Assembly (NCBI GenBank): GCA_021734405.1
Contig: JAIPJA010000005.1
Span: 1-46,114, forward strand
Origin: Minisyncoccota bacterium
Lineage (GTDB): Bacteria > Patescibacteriota > Patescibacteriia > Patescibacteriales > UBA12465
Direction of reading: 5' to 3'
Length of the DNA stretch: 46,114 bases
Shown here piece after piece: positions 1-10,173 of this stretch; the first letter of the stretch is position 1, and each line of letters opens with the position of its first letter. The notes under the pieces are model-generated. The model saw only the letters and a list, made by a program, of their open reading frames with translations, had not been told where the DNA came from and made no database searches. A program made the position numbers and the translations under genes.

Positions 1-60
1 GAAGCTACTGAACTTGTATTTGACATAAAATTGAATGATAATATTTTAAAATTATAGTAG

Positions 61-1083
61 CATACTAACTTTAATATTAAAATATCATCAGTTAATTTCC
101 CATATACCCACTGGTTCAGTATATCCAGGACTAATCAAAAGACTATTAGGACAATAATGATCTCGGAAGGACTCTGGAAGCCCAAACAAAAGAAAAAGGG
201 CAAATATCATGCTTGGCGACAAAGAAAAGCTAATCAAGGTGAAATGATTCAATATGATGGTTCATATGAGTACTGGTTTGAAGATAGGGGTGAAAAATGT
301 TGCCTCTTAGCATGTATAGATGATGCTAGCAATAGAGTTTGGTTAAAGTTTGATAAACATGAAGGCGTACAACCTACTTTTGCTTTCTGGAGAGAGTATA
401 TAGAGAGGTTTGGTAAGCCATGCTCCATATACGTTGATAGATTCAGTACATATTCTATGAATAGTAAATTAGCTCAAGAAAATGATGACACACTTACCCA
501 ATTTCAAAGAGCTATGGAGGTAGATTTAAACATAGAAGTAATTCTTGCTAAAACGGCTGAAGCTAAAGGCCGGGTAGAAGTGTTATTTAAAACCTTGCAG
601 GACAGATTAATTAAAGAACTAAGACTAGCAGGAATTAACACGATAGAAGAGGCTAACAAATTTCTAGAGAATGTATATATAGATAAGCATAATTTTAAAT
701 TCATGGTTGAACCAAGGTCTAAGGCTAATTTACACAAAAAATTAAGGCACAAAGAAAGAAATAGTTTAGACGGAATATTTTCTAGACAATATGAAAGAGT
801 AGTTAGGAACGATTTCACTATTAGTTATGAGAAAAAATATTATCAATTAACAAGTAATCAACCAGTGACTATATGTAAAAAGGATAAGGTGGTTGTTGAA
901 GAAAGAATGAATGATGAGATAAAGTTAAGATTAAGAGGTAAATATTTAAATTATGAAGTATTACCGGAAAAACCAAAAAAGATTAACAACAAAATCTGGG
1001 TTATTGCTAAATCTAAAGCACATAAACCAGCACCAAACCATCCTTGGCGACAATATCAAAACAATAGAGTCTTTAATAATTAA
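61..1083 (+). pseudogene. ISNCY-like DDE transposase, N-terminally truncated/decayed
   Basis: Catalytic core (QYDGSYEYWFEDRG, IYVDRFSTYS, EAKGRVEVLFKTLQDRL) and C-terminal PAPNHPWRQ typical of ISNCY-type transposases. The frame extends upstream of the ATG (…NQKTIRTIMISEGLWKPK) but stops at 58-60, so the N-terminal HTH region is missing. Confidence 0.7.
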
Positions 1084-1086
1084 TTA

Positions 1087-1130
1087 AGTGTCCAGTAGGA
1101 CATTTCTATTTCCTCTTTACATTGTGTTTG
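1087..1130 (+). repeat. Probable right end of the ISNCY-like element
   Basis: GTGTCCAGTAGGACATTTCTATTTCCTCTTTACA directly after the transposase stop. It contains the small inverted repeat TGTCC/GGACA and resembles ends common in this IS group. The left end lies outside the window or is lost. Confidence 0.4.
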
Positions 1131-1233
1131 TTTTCTTCTTTTTTCATATGCTTTTATTCTAGCGAATAAAAGTTGCAATTCAAAACGGAAATTGCGTAAA
1201 ATTAAATATTATATTGTTGAACTAAATAATTAA

Positions 1234-3393
1234 ATGATGAAAAAGCAGACAAAGCAAAAACCGCGTTATTTTCCGAATAATGCTGATCTTATTCGCACAA
1301 GTTTTTCTGATGAGGAAAGAATCAGGATTGTTAATCCTGATGACTTCCCTTTACAGGAAATGTTGTCTATTACTCGTCTCAGAGATTATGTTTCAATGTT
1401 AGGCATTACTGATGGTCAGGAAATAAAAAGAAGAACAGAGATGTTTCGTTTTCTTCGTAAACACCCGGAAATTGAGGGATTTCTATACTCTTTAAGAGGG
1501 TATTCTTTAAGTATACCAATAAATCAGCAAGCATTTTTAGATTTTTTTGATCCAAAAAATGAACACAATCCTTATTGGAGCATCTTAATTGAGTTTGTAA
1601 ACTTTTTTAAGAAATACTCAGACAAGCCACGATGTTTAGCAGAGTTTATTTCCAAACTAGAGGAAAATTTTTCTTTGGAAGAATTGGAAAATGATTTTGG
1701 CCGTAAAGTGTCTGCAGAGATACAAAAATCTTCCATGCTAACTGGTTTGGCAAAATTTCGATTATCTTTGTCAGTTGAAAACTATGAGCCGGAGGACTTG
1801 CCAGCAGAAAAAAAGAAAGAGCCAAAATTGCAAGTCAATGTTGAAACGCCCCGCCGAGGCTCCGCTTTAGAGATTGAAGAAGTTAAAGGCTACCAAGCTT
1901 TTTCTTTTGCTTTGAGCAATTTTCAGCCATTAAAGTTGCCTGCCTGGACTGGTAAATGGTGGGCCAAATTGTTGGGATTGAAAAAAATACAAAAAAGCAG
2001 ACATGAGAGAATAAATGCTCAAAGAAAACAGCGCGCGTATAAGTCAATGTTGTTTGAAACATTTGGTGATAAAGAAACGAGTTTTGCTAATGAGTTATTC
2101 TCATTTCTGAAATCATTTTTTAATGACATGGTTTTTCCCGACAACAGAGAAAATAAAGACAATCCTTATGCAGGTTTGGAGCAATTTTTGTCAGAAAGAA
2201 GTGTCATGGTAAATGGTAAGCTTGCCTTTTATTTTAGTAAGGAGGGTCTGAGGTTGCAAGTTGTTGATTTTCAGCTTGAAAATTATATAGAAGGTGTGTT
2301 TCCTGTTCCATACACAGAGGTTGACAATATTGTGCATGATATGAACGATGTTGTCAGGTTTTCTGGTTTTTCAAAAGAAGAGTCAGATTTTTTAGTTGCT
2401 GGAGCCAGTTCTATTTCTAAAAACTGGAAAAATAACTTGCAGCGATCTAATGCCGCTTTTTTATTATTATGGTTAAATCATGTCAATTATGATGTATTTA
2501 AACCATTTACCGCGGAGTCAGAATTTTTGAAAGAAAAATATCAATGGGTATTTTTGGAAAATATTTATAACTCTCCAATCTTCAAAGATTTGCATTCACA
2601 ACTTACTCAATACAGAGAATTTTATGTCTCTGGTTCGAATCAGTTGTTGCAATATTTGACTATAAACAGGAAAGTTGTAAATTTTGCTAAACAGTTTAAC
2701 TGTCCTACTACTGTTCCAGAAATTTTAGACGATGATCAGCATGTTGTTGGATTTCAAAATCTTTTGCCGATGAACATGCTAATTAAGCAAAAGCAAAAGG
2801 AAATTTTGGGGACCAAAGAAGCTGCCTTGCCAATTCTGATTAATAACTTCCCCCAGATAAATGGGAATATTGTATTCCTAACTGGTTTTCATGGTGGCGG
2901 TAAAACTACAGCTGGTCAGAGCGCTCTTTTGATGTCATATTTGGCTTTATCTGGAATTCCGGTATGGGCCAGTAGCTTTAAGATTAATCGTAAAACTGCT
3001 TTAGGCTCAATTGTTAGCTCTGAAGGGGCAGAATCAACAGCCACTGTGTTACTTGAAAAAACCAATGCTTTGGTGAGAACTGCAGATGAATTGCCCAATA
3101 ATCAGGTTTTATTTTTTATTGATGAGATTGGTAAAGGCACTCAAGAGGTGGCTGGCATTGACTTGGGACTTGATTTAATGGAGACTTTTACAGAGAAGCA
3201 AATCAGCTTATTGGTTAATTCTCAGATTATACAATTAGCCGAACTTGCCCAAAAACACTATGGCGCTATTTGCCTTAAAGTTAATGACAAACATCAGTTT
3301 GTTCCAGGCATTGCTGACGGTGGCATGGATAAATTACGTAAAAAAACTGGTATTAACAAGTATTTGAAAAAATCAAAAGTGAGATTGCAGTAG
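1234..3393 (+). CDS. Divergent MutS-family ATPase (MutS domain V-like C-terminus, uncharacterised N-terminus)
   Basis: C-terminal FLTGFHGGGKTTAGQSALL (MutS-like Walker A) and VLFFIDEIGKGTQ (MutS DE[IL]GRGT-like Walker B). No obvious MutS domain I GxFYE motif. Confidence 0.65.
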   Translation: MMKKQTKQKPRYFPNNADLIRTSFSDEERIRIVNPDDFPLQEMLSITRLRDYVSMLGITDGQEIKRRTEMFRFLRKHPEIEGFLYSLRGYSLSIPINQQAFLDFFDPKNEHNPYWSILIEFVNFFKKYSDKPRCLAEFISKLEENFSLEELENDFGRKVSAEIQKSSMLTGLAKFRLSLSVENYEPEDLPAEKKKEPKLQVNVETPRRGSALEIEEVKGYQAFSFALSNFQPLKLPAWTGKWWAKLLGLKKIQKSRHERINAQRKQRAYKSMLFETFGDKETSFANELFSFLKSFFNDMVFPDNRENKDNPYAGLEQFLSERSVMVNGKLAFYFSKEGLRLQVVDFQLENYIEGVFPVPYTEVDNIVHDMNDVVRFSGFSKEESDFLVAGASSISKNWKNNLQRSNAAFLLLWLNHVNYDVFKPFTAESEFLKEKYQWVFLENIYNSPIFKDLHSQLTQYREFYVSGSNQLLQYLTINRKVVNFAKQFNCPTTVPEILDDDQHVVGFQNLLPMNMLIKQKQKEILGTKEAALPILINNFPQINGNIVFLTGFHGGGKTTAGQSALLMSYLALSGIPVWASSFKINRKTALGSIVSSEGAESTATVLLEKTNALVRTADELPNNQVLFFIDEIGKGTQEVAGIDLGLDLMETFTEKQISLLVNSQIIQLAELAQKHYGAICLKVNDKHQFVPGIADGGMDKLRKKTGINKYLKKSKVRLQ

Positions 3394-3408
3394 TTGTTTT
3401 TTTACAAC

Positions 3409-3437
3409 AAAACCCCTTCAAACAAGAAGGGGTTTTT
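3409..3437 (+). terminator. Rho-independent terminator after the MutS-like gene
   Basis: AACCCCTTC-AAACAA-GAAGGGGTTTTTT hairpin plus T-tract. Confidence 0.8.
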
Positions 3438-3452
3438 TATATACCTAAACAG

Positions 3453-3525
3453 TGCTCCGTGCAGGGCTCGAACCTGCGACCATTTGCTTAAGAGGCAACT
3501 GCTCTACCAGCTGAGCTAACGGAGC
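3453..3525 (-). tRNA. tRNA-Lys(CTT)
   Basis: Reverse complement folds to a cloverleaf: GCTCCGT…ACGGAGC acceptor, loop CTCTTAA, T-arm GCAGGTTCGAGCCCTGC. Confidence 0.9.
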
Positions 3526-3533
3526 TTTAGTTG

Positions 3534-3607
3534 TGGCTGGGGAGAGACTTGAACTCTCGACCTCGGCGTTATGAGTGCCGCGCTCTAACCAGCTGAGCTA
3601 CCCAGCC
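3534..3607 (-). tRNA. tRNA with CAT anticodon (elongator Met, or Ile2)
   Basis: GGCTGGG…CCCAGCC acceptor, anticodon loop CTCATAA, no initiator features. Confidence 0.85.
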
Positions 3608-3623
3608 ATATTTTGTTTTAGTG

Positions 3624-3697
3624 CGTGCCTGGCAGGATTTGAACCCACAACCTTCTGGTCCGAAGCCAGATGCTCTATCCAGTTGAGCTACAGGCAC
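3624..3697 (-). tRNA. tRNA-Arg(TCG)
   Basis: GTGCCTG…CAGGCAC acceptor, anticodon loop CTTCGGA, T-loop TTCAAAT. Confidence 0.9.
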
Positions 3698-3720
3698 ACC
3701 TTAAAACAAGATATGATAAA

Positions 3721-4005
3721 CTATTTTGATTTTAAAGCATCTTTGAGATTTTTTCCAGTTTTAAATTTAGCTACTTTTACTTCAGGGATGGTAATCATTT
3801 GTTGAGGGTTGCGAGGATTAACTCCGTTTCTAGCATGTCTAGTTCTGGAAAGAAAAGTACCAAAACCAGCTAGAGTTACCTCATTACCTTTTTGCAGTTC
3901 TGAAGTAACAGTCTCTGTAATTAACTCAATAATGTCGTTAGCTTTATTTTTATTAACGCCTTCAATTTTATTAGAAATAATTTCAGCTAAAGCTTTTTTA
4001 TTCAT
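3721..4005 (-). CDS. hup: HU-family DNA-binding protein
   Basis: MNKKALAEIISNK…VTLAGFGTFLSRTRHARNGVNPRNPQQMITIPEVKVAKFKTGKNLKDAL is a canonical HU/IHF sequence. Confidence 0.95.
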   Translation of the reverse strand: MNKKALAEIISNKIEGVNKNKANDIIELITETVTSELQKGNEVTLAGFGTFLSRTRHARNGVNPRNPQQMITIPEVKVAKFKTGKNLKDALKSK

Positions 4006-4048
4006 ACAATTATTTGGTTATTATATCATAATTTAATAATAAGTCTAT

Positions 4049-5566
4049 TTACCGAGCGTATTCAGTTACTCTAAGTTCTCGGATAACATTAACCTTTATT
4101 TCCCCAGGATATTTTAATTCTTGCTCGATTTTTTCGCTAATATTTCTAGCTAATTTTTGAGCTTCAAAATCACTCACTTCTTCTGGGGTGACAAAAACGC
4201 GGACTTCTCTACCAGCTTGAATAGCGTAACTTTTTTCAATACCATCAAAAGAATTAGCTATTTTTTCTAGCTCTTCTAAACGTTGCAAGTAATTTTCGTA
4301 GTTGTCGTTTCTAGCTCCAGGACGAGCAGAGGAAATAGCATCAGCCACTTTTACTATAACAGATTCTAGACTGGCTGGAGTGTCGTCATGGTGGCTTTCA
4401 ATTGGTGCAATAATATCAGGTGAAAGGTTAAACTTTTTAGCAATATCTCTACCAATTTCAGTATGGTTACCCTTAATTTCATGATCAACTGCTTTGCCAA
4501 TATCATGAAGTAGGCCTCCTTTTTTAGCTACAGTTACGTTAGCTCCTAATTGTTCAGCTAAAAGAGCAGAGATGTGGGCTACTTCAATAGAGTGGCGCAG
4601 AGCATTTTGACCATAACTAGTTCTATATTTTAGCCTTCCTAGGATTTGCACTAATTTAGGATCAAAACCAGCGATACCAACCTCATACATAGCACTTTCT
4701 CCAGCCTTTTTGATATCAACAGCAATTTCTTTTTTAGATCTTTCTACCGCCTCTTCAATTTTAGTAGGGTGAATACGGCCATCCTTTATTAAATACTCTA
4801 AAGTTTTTTTAGCAATATGTCTTCTAATTAAGGAAAAGCCAGAGATAGTTATGGCGTTAGGAGTGTCATCAACGATTATTTCTACTCCAGTAGCTTGCTC
4901 TATAGCTTTAATATTTCTTCCTTCTCTACCAATAATTCTACCCTTCATTTCATCACTAGGTAAATCAACTACGGTAGTAGTTAATTCTAAAGTATAAGTA
5001 GAAGCCAGTCTTTGCATGGCTGTGGCCATGATGTCTTTAGCTTTTTCTTCTAGCTTTTCTTGAGAGTCTTGTTCTAGCTTCTTAAGTCTAATGCTTAAGT
5101 CTTGAGCAACTTGTTCTTCAATATTTTTCATGAGTATTTCCTTAGCCTGATCTTTGCTAAGTTGAGCAATTTTTTCTAATTTTTCAACTTGTTCCTGTTT
5201 AATCTGTTTAATTTTTTCTTTTATAGCTCCAACCTCATTAACTTTATCGTAAAGTTTTTGCTGTTTTTCTTGTAAGGTGAGGAGTTTTTGAGAGAAAGAG
5301 TTTTCTCTTTGCTCTAATCTTCTTTGAGTTTCGTTTATTTCTTTTCTTCTTTCAGACTCTTCTTTTTTAGCTTCTTCGATTATTTTTAAGGCTTTGTCTT
5401 GTGATTCTAACAATAGCTCTTTTTGTTTGGTTTTAGCTTCAGCGATTATTTTTTGTGCTTTTTGCTCAGCATGACCTATTTTTGATTTGGCTGTTTGTTT
5501 GTGAACAAAAAAGCCAATAAAAAAAACTCCAATAGCTATTGCTAGATAAATAAAGTATTCTAGCAT
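4049..5566 (-). CDS. rny: Ribonuclease Y
   Basis: N-terminal TM and coiled coil, KH domain (GRIIGREGRNIKAIEQATGVEIIVDDTP), HD domain (LLHDIGKAVDHE). Confidence 0.95.
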   Translation of the reverse strand: MLEYFIYLAIAIGVFFIGFFVHKQTAKSKIGHAEQKAQKIIAEAKTKQKELLLESQDKALKIIEEAKKEESERRKEINETQRRLEQRENSFSQKLLTLQEKQQKLYDKVNEVGAIKEKIKQIKQEQVEKLEKIAQLSKDQAKEILMKNIEEQVAQDLSIRLKKLEQDSQEKLEEKAKDIMATAMQRLASTYTLELTTTVVDLPSDEMKGRIIGREGRNIKAIEQATGVEIIVDDTPNAITISGFSLIRRHIAKKTLEYLIKDGRIHPTKIEEAVERSKKEIAVDIKKAGESAMYEVGIAGFDPKLVQILGRLKYRTSYGQNALRHSIEVAHISALLAEQLGANVTVAKKGGLLHDIGKAVDHEIKGNHTEIGRDIAKKFNLSPDIIAPIESHHDDTPASLESVIVKVADAISSARPGARNDNYENYLQRLEELEKIANSFDGIEKSYAIQAGREVRVFVTPEEVSDFEAQKLARNISEKIEQELKYPGEIKVNVIRELRVTEYAR

Positions 5567-6019
5567 ATGGTTATTATTGCAGGAGTTTTAGGTTGTTTTA
5601 AGCTGTGAGAATTATATTTTCTATATCAAAAACAAAAATAGACTGAATATCAGTTTAGAAAAACTTTTTAGATAAATTATATTGAGATTTTTGGTTTAAA
5701 GTCATGTAATTTACGGCTATAGTCAGGGGTTAAATAATGTTTTCTGTTATAAATTCTCTAATTTTAGCTAAATATTTTCTATAATCTCTTTAGCTTTAAA
5801 TTCCTAAATTCCTGTTTCAAATTTATTATTATTTTAAGCTATATATATTTTAGCAGGTAAAATTGCACTTGTAAAGACTTTAAAATTAGTTCACTTTTTC
5901 ATTTATTTGAATTATATTTTTACTATATTTCTTAGCTTGGCTTGGTTGACAAAATTGAAAAAATCAATTAAACTTAAAGAAAACCATTTAATTTAGGGCG
6001 AAAGCCCTTATCTATTTTT

Positions 6020-7993
6020 ATGAATTTAACAGAATTAGCTAGAATTTTAAAAATTACCCCACAAGAACTTAAAGACTTTTTGCCTAAGATGGGATTTAAT
6101 ATTGGTCAAAAGGCTATTAAAGTTGATAATCGTACTGCTCAAAAAATTATTAAAGTTTGGCCTAGATTTAAAAGACAATGGGAAAGAGAAAAATTAATAC
6201 AAGAGAAAGAAGAGGCAAAGACAAGTACTGAGTTAATAGAAACTAAAAAAATTAGTGTGCCTAAACTTATAACCATAAGGGAGTTTGCGGCTAAATCTGA
6301 TTTACCGATTAATACGGTGTTAGCTAAATTAATGGCGAATGGTGTTTTTGCTTCTATGAACGAAAAAATAGATTTTGATACAGCCAGTATTATTGGTGAA
6401 GATTTAGGCGTAGAGGTGTCTTTGCAGGAATCTGTAGAAGGAGAGGAAAAAGAGGAAAGAAAGCTTTCTGACCTTATTTCAGCTGAAGATCAAAGCCAAC
6501 TGCAGGAAAGAGCTCCAGTAATCGTGGTTATGGGACACGTAGATCATGGTAAAACTAGACTTTTAGACGCTATTAGAGAAACTAATGTTATTGAAGGGGA
6601 AGCAGGAGGCATAACTCAGCACATAGGTGCTTATCAGGCAGTAAAAAATGATAGAGCCTTAACCTTTATAGATACTCCAGGGCACGAAGCTTTTACCGCC
6701 ATGAGAAGTCGTGGAGCTAAAGTGGCGGATATTGCTATATTAGTAGTAGCCGCTGATGACGGAGTAAAGCCTCAGACTACAGAAGCTTTTAAAATTATTG
6801 AAGCCGCTAAAATTCCTTTTATTGTTGCTATTAATAAAATAGACAAACCAGAGGCTGATGTGGCTAAAACCATGCAAGATTTATCTTCTAAGCTTAATCT
6901 GGTTCCTGAAGAATGGGGAGGAAAAACTATTTGCGTACCTATCTCAGCCAAAGAGAAACAAGGTCTTGATAAGCTTTTAGATATGTTACTGTTAGTATCT
7001 GATACCGAAGTTAACACTTTAAAAGCTAATCCAGATTCTAAAGCAGCTGGTACTATTATTGAGTCTCATATAGACAGGTCTGCTGGACCTGAGGCTACTA
7101 TTTTAGTGCAAAATGGTACTTTAAGGGTGGGAGATCAATTAGTTTTTAATAATATTATCTATGGCAAGGTAAAAGCTTTATTTGATTATCTAGGGCAATC
7201 TTTAGAGTCAGCCGGTCCGGCTATGCCAGCTAAAGTTTTAGGATTGAAGGTTTTACCAGAAGTTGGAGACATGTTAGAAGTTGGTGAAGGAGTTAAAGCT
7301 AAAGCTAATCAGATTAAATTTAAACGTTCTCAGGAGCAATCTGGCCAAAGTCAGGAGTCCGGTGAAGATAAAGCCAAAACTTTAAATGTGATTATTAAAA
7401 GTGATGTTTTGGGCTCAGCTGAAGCTATAGAAGAATCTTTACTTAAAGAAAACACTAAAAAAATAAAAGTAAAAGTTTTAACTAAAAGTCTTGGCAATAT
7501 TAATGAAGGAGATGTAAAAAGAGCTGAAGATTCAGAAGCTATTATCTTAGGCTTTAATGTTAAAACAACCTCAGAGGTAGAAGAATCAATAAGGGAAAAA
7601 AATGTTAAAGTAAAAAACTTTTCTATTATTTACGATTTAATTAAATATGTAAAAGATGAGATGAAGGAATTAGAGGAGGAAGAGATTGTAAGAAGAGAGG
7701 TTGGTAAGATAAAGGTTTTGGCAATTTTTAGAACTGAACATAAGAATCAAATTATAGGTGGTAAAGTCATAGAAGGTCAGGCTGAAAATGATAGTCGAGT
7801 GGAAGTTTTAAGAAATGATCAGTTTGAAGCTGAAGGGAAAATTTCTCAATTACAATCAGGCAAACAAGATGTTTTTGAAGTCGAGGCAGGGGCTGAGTGT
7901 GGACTATATTACGAGGGCAAGCCTGTAGTTGAAGTGGGGGATGTCTTAAATTTATTTAAAGAGGAGGTATTAAAGGAAGAAGATAATGGATAG
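6020..7993 (+). CDS. infB: Translation initiation factor IF-2
   Basis: APVIVVMGHVDHGKTRLLDAIRETNV, DTPGHEAFTAMRSRGA and NKIDKP GTPase motifs. Confidence 0.97.
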   Translation: MNLTELARILKITPQELKDFLPKMGFNIGQKAIKVDNRTAQKIIKVWPRFKRQWEREKLIQEKEEAKTSTELIETKKISVPKLITIREFAAKSDLPINTVLAKLMANGVFASMNEKIDFDTASIIGEDLGVEVSLQESVEGEEKEERKLSDLISAEDQSQLQERAPVIVVMGHVDHGKTRLLDAIRETNVIEGEAGGITQHIGAYQAVKNDRALTFIDTPGHEAFTAMRSRGAKVADIAILVVAADDGVKPQTTEAFKIIEAAKIPFIVAINKIDKPEADVAKTMQDLSSKLNLVPEEWGGKTICVPISAKEKQGLDKLLDMLLLVSDTEVNTLKANPDSKAAGTIIESHIDRSAGPEATILVQNGTLRVGDQLVFNNIIYGKVKALFDYLGQSLESAGPAMPAKVLGLKVLPEVGDMLEVGEGVKAKANQIKFKRSQEQSGQSQESGEDKAKTLNVIIKSDVLGSAEAIEESLLKENTKKIKVKVLTKSLGNINEGDVKRAEDSEAIILGFNVKTTSEVEESIREKNVKVKNFSIIYDLIKYVKDEMKELEEEEIVRREVGKIKVLAIFRTEHKNQIIGGKVIEGQAENDSRVEVLRNDQFEAEGKISQLQSGKQDVFEVEAGAECGLYYEGKPVVEVGDVLNLFKEEVLKEEDNG

Positions 7994-8312
7994 CAGACAA
8001 GACAAAATTAATACTTTATTACAAGAAAAAATAGCTTTAATAATTAATGCTAATTTTGATTTTCCAGAAGTATTTTTAACTGTTTTAAGAGTCAGTGCTG
8101 ATAATAATGTAAGTGAATTAATAGTGGAAATTTCAGTCTTACCACAAAAATTAACAGGCAGTGTTTTAAAAGATTTACGTAGGCAAAGCGCTTTTTTTGC
8201 TAAAGAAATTCAGAAAAAAGCTAAATTAAAAAGAGTGCCTAAGATAAGTTGGAGAGTGGAAGATAGAAATAAAGATGTTTCAAGTTTGGAAAATCTTTTA
8301 AACAGTCTCTAA
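7986..8312 (+). CDS. rbfA: Ribosome-binding factor A
   Basis: Size, RbfA-like sequence, and overlap with the infB 3' end. Confidence 0.85.
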   Translation: MDSRQDKINTLLQEKIALIINANFDFPEVFLTVLRVSADNNVSELIVEISVLPQKLTGSVLKDLRRQSAFFAKEIQKKAKLKRVPKISWRVEDRNKDVSSLENLLNSL

Positions 8313-8324
8313 CTCATTATATCT

Positions 8325-9326
8325 ATGGAAAGCAGTAGACTTAACTTTTTCAAGGAAGCCTATCTTTTAATACAGACTTCTAAAAACATTTTAATTATTG
8401 GACATGTAAACCCTGATAGTGACGCTATTTCTTCAGTAGCTTCACTAGTGGAATTGAGTCTTTTGTGGAATAAAAATTTTACAGCTTTTTGTTTAAATAA
8501 ACCTCAATACGCTTTTAGCTTTCTGCCACATGAAGAAAAAATTTTAAGTCAAACTAACTTTAAAATAAAAGATTTTGATCTTTTAGTAGTGGTTGATTGT
8601 GGATCTATTTCTAGAACTGGATTAGCTAATGAAATTAGGCAAGCTAAAGAAGAGGGTTGGACAGGTAAAATTATTGAATTTGACCACCATCCTAAAGTTG
8701 ATGATTATTCTAATGTTGAGATAAGAAACCCAGAAGCTTCTGCTACTACAGAGGTTATTTACGATTTTTTAGAAGCCAATAAGGTGTTTATAAACAAAAA
8801 ATTAGCCACCCTTCTTTTAGCTGGAATTTTAACAGATACTGCCAATTTTCTTTATTCTTCTGCTAGAGATAAAACTATTTTAATAGCTTCAGAATTACTG
8901 CAAAGAGGCGCTCAATTTCCAAAAATTATGGAAAAAATCATGAATAAAAAGAGTTTTAGTACCGTTAAAATTTGGGGTAAAGTTTTGAATAATTTATATA
9001 TCAATAAAAAATACAACTTAGCTGTAGCTGTTTTAAACTTCGATGACTTAAAAGATTATATAGACGATAAATCTTTTGAAGATGAAGCTTTTGGTGAAAT
9101 AGCCGGATTTTTAAGTAATTTATCAGACATTAAAACTATTTTATTTTTAAGAGAGCCTGAGCCGGGTTATATAAAAGGCAGTCTACGGGCTACCGCTTAT
9201 AATCAGAACATTGATTTATCTAAATTAGCTATGATATTTGGTGGGGGAGGACATAAAAAAGCTGCCGGCTTTTCTTTGTCTGGCAAGCTAATAAAGGTTA
9301 ATAAAAATAAATGGTTAATAGAGTAG
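8325..9326 (+). CDS. DHH-family phosphoesterase (NrnA-like oligoribonuclease/pAp phosphatase)
   Basis: IIGHVNPDSDAISS, VVDCGS, FDHHPKVDDY (DHH), and C-terminal GGGGHKKAAGFSL (DHHA1). Confidence 0.9.
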   Translation: MESSRLNFFKEAYLLIQTSKNILIIGHVNPDSDAISSVASLVELSLLWNKNFTAFCLNKPQYAFSFLPHEEKILSQTNFKIKDFDLLVVVDCGSISRTGLANEIRQAKEEGWTGKIIEFDHHPKVDDYSNVEIRNPEASATTEVIYDFLEANKVFINKKLATLLLAGILTDTANFLYSSARDKTILIASELLQRGAQFPKIMEKIMNKKSFSTVKIWGKVLNNLYINKKYNLAVAVLNFDDLKDYIDDKSFEDEAFGEIAGFLSNLSDIKTILFLREPEPGYIKGSLRATAYNQNIDLSKLAMIFGGGGHKKAAGFSLSGKLIKVNKNKWLIE

Positions 9327-9332
9327 TATTAA

Positions 9333-10007
9333 TTAAGTTTTTTTAGATATTTTAGTGGCTTCCTCTTGGCGCCACTTTTTTATTTTTTGATGATTGCCAG
9401 AGAGTAATACTTCAGGTACGGGATAACTTTTGCTACCGACTTTAAAAGTGGCTGGTTTAGTATATTGAGGGTATTCAGCAGGTAGAGTATCATTAAAAGA
9501 TTCTTCTTCTAGACTAGCTTGATTACCTAAGACTTCAGGAATTAGACGAGAAATAGAATCTACTATAGTCATGGCTGGTATTTCTCCTCCAGTTAGGACG
9601 TAGGGACCAGTAGATATCTCTTGGTCTATAAAGTTAAGTATTCTAGCATCTACGCCCTCATATCTGCCACAGATCATAATAATTTCTTCATATTTTTCTG
9701 CATAATTTTTAGCTAGTTTCTGTTGCCAGGTTTTTCCGGAAGCAGAGAATAAAATTATTTTTCTTTTTTTCTTTGGACGAGGAGCTAACTCTTTTAAAGC
9801 TTGGTAAAGAGGTTCAATTTTTAAAATCATACCAGCGCCACCTCCATAAGGAGTGTCATCTACAGTTTTGTGTTTATCATTAGACCATTTTCTTAAATCG
9901 TGAATCTTTATTTTTATAAGCTTTTGGTCTTGAGCTCTTTTTATTATACTTTCGGAAAAATATGATTTAAATATTTCTGGAAAGATAGTGATTATATGAA
10001 AAGTCAT
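9333..10007 (-). CDS. trmD: tRNA (guanine37-N1)-methyltransferase
   Basis: MTFHIITIFPEIF, DDTPYGGGAGM, ICGRYEGVDARI, GPYVLTGGEIPAM. Confidence 0.96.
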   Translation of the reverse strand: MTFHIITIFPEIFKSYFSESIIKRAQDQKLIKIKIHDLRKWSNDKHKTVDDTPYGGGAGMILKIEPLYQALKELAPRPKKKRKIILFSASGKTWQQKLAKNYAEKYEEIIMICGRYEGVDARILNFIDQEISTGPYVLTGGEIPAMTIVDSISRLIPEVLGNQASLEEESFNDTLPAEYPQYTKPATFKVGSKSYPVPEVLLSGNHQKIKKWRQEEATKISKKT

Positions 10008-10121
10008 AGAATTAATATTTTTTTAATTAATTTTATTACTATAATAATTTATTATAATAAGTTAGAAATTGTAAATTTATTTAATCTGTTTAATATTTTA
10101 CCTTTTTTATTTCCTAAAAGC

Positions 10122-10152
10122 AAAAAGCCACAAACTGAATTGTGGCTTTTTG
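10122..10152 (-). terminator. Intrinsic terminator downstream of the KH-domain gene (hairpin is symmetric)
   Basis: AAAAAGCCACA-AACTGAAT-TGTGGCTTTTT. Confidence 0.7.
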
Positions 10153-10173
10153 TCTATATAGTAACTTTTAAAT

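Noticed and set aside
3575-3805. 76-aa plus-strand ORF (MPRSNQLSYPAIFCFSACLAGFEPTTFWSEARCSIQLSYRHT…)
   Set aside because: Antisense translation across the Met and Arg tRNA genes; the GFEPTTF-type string is a known tRNA antisense artefact.
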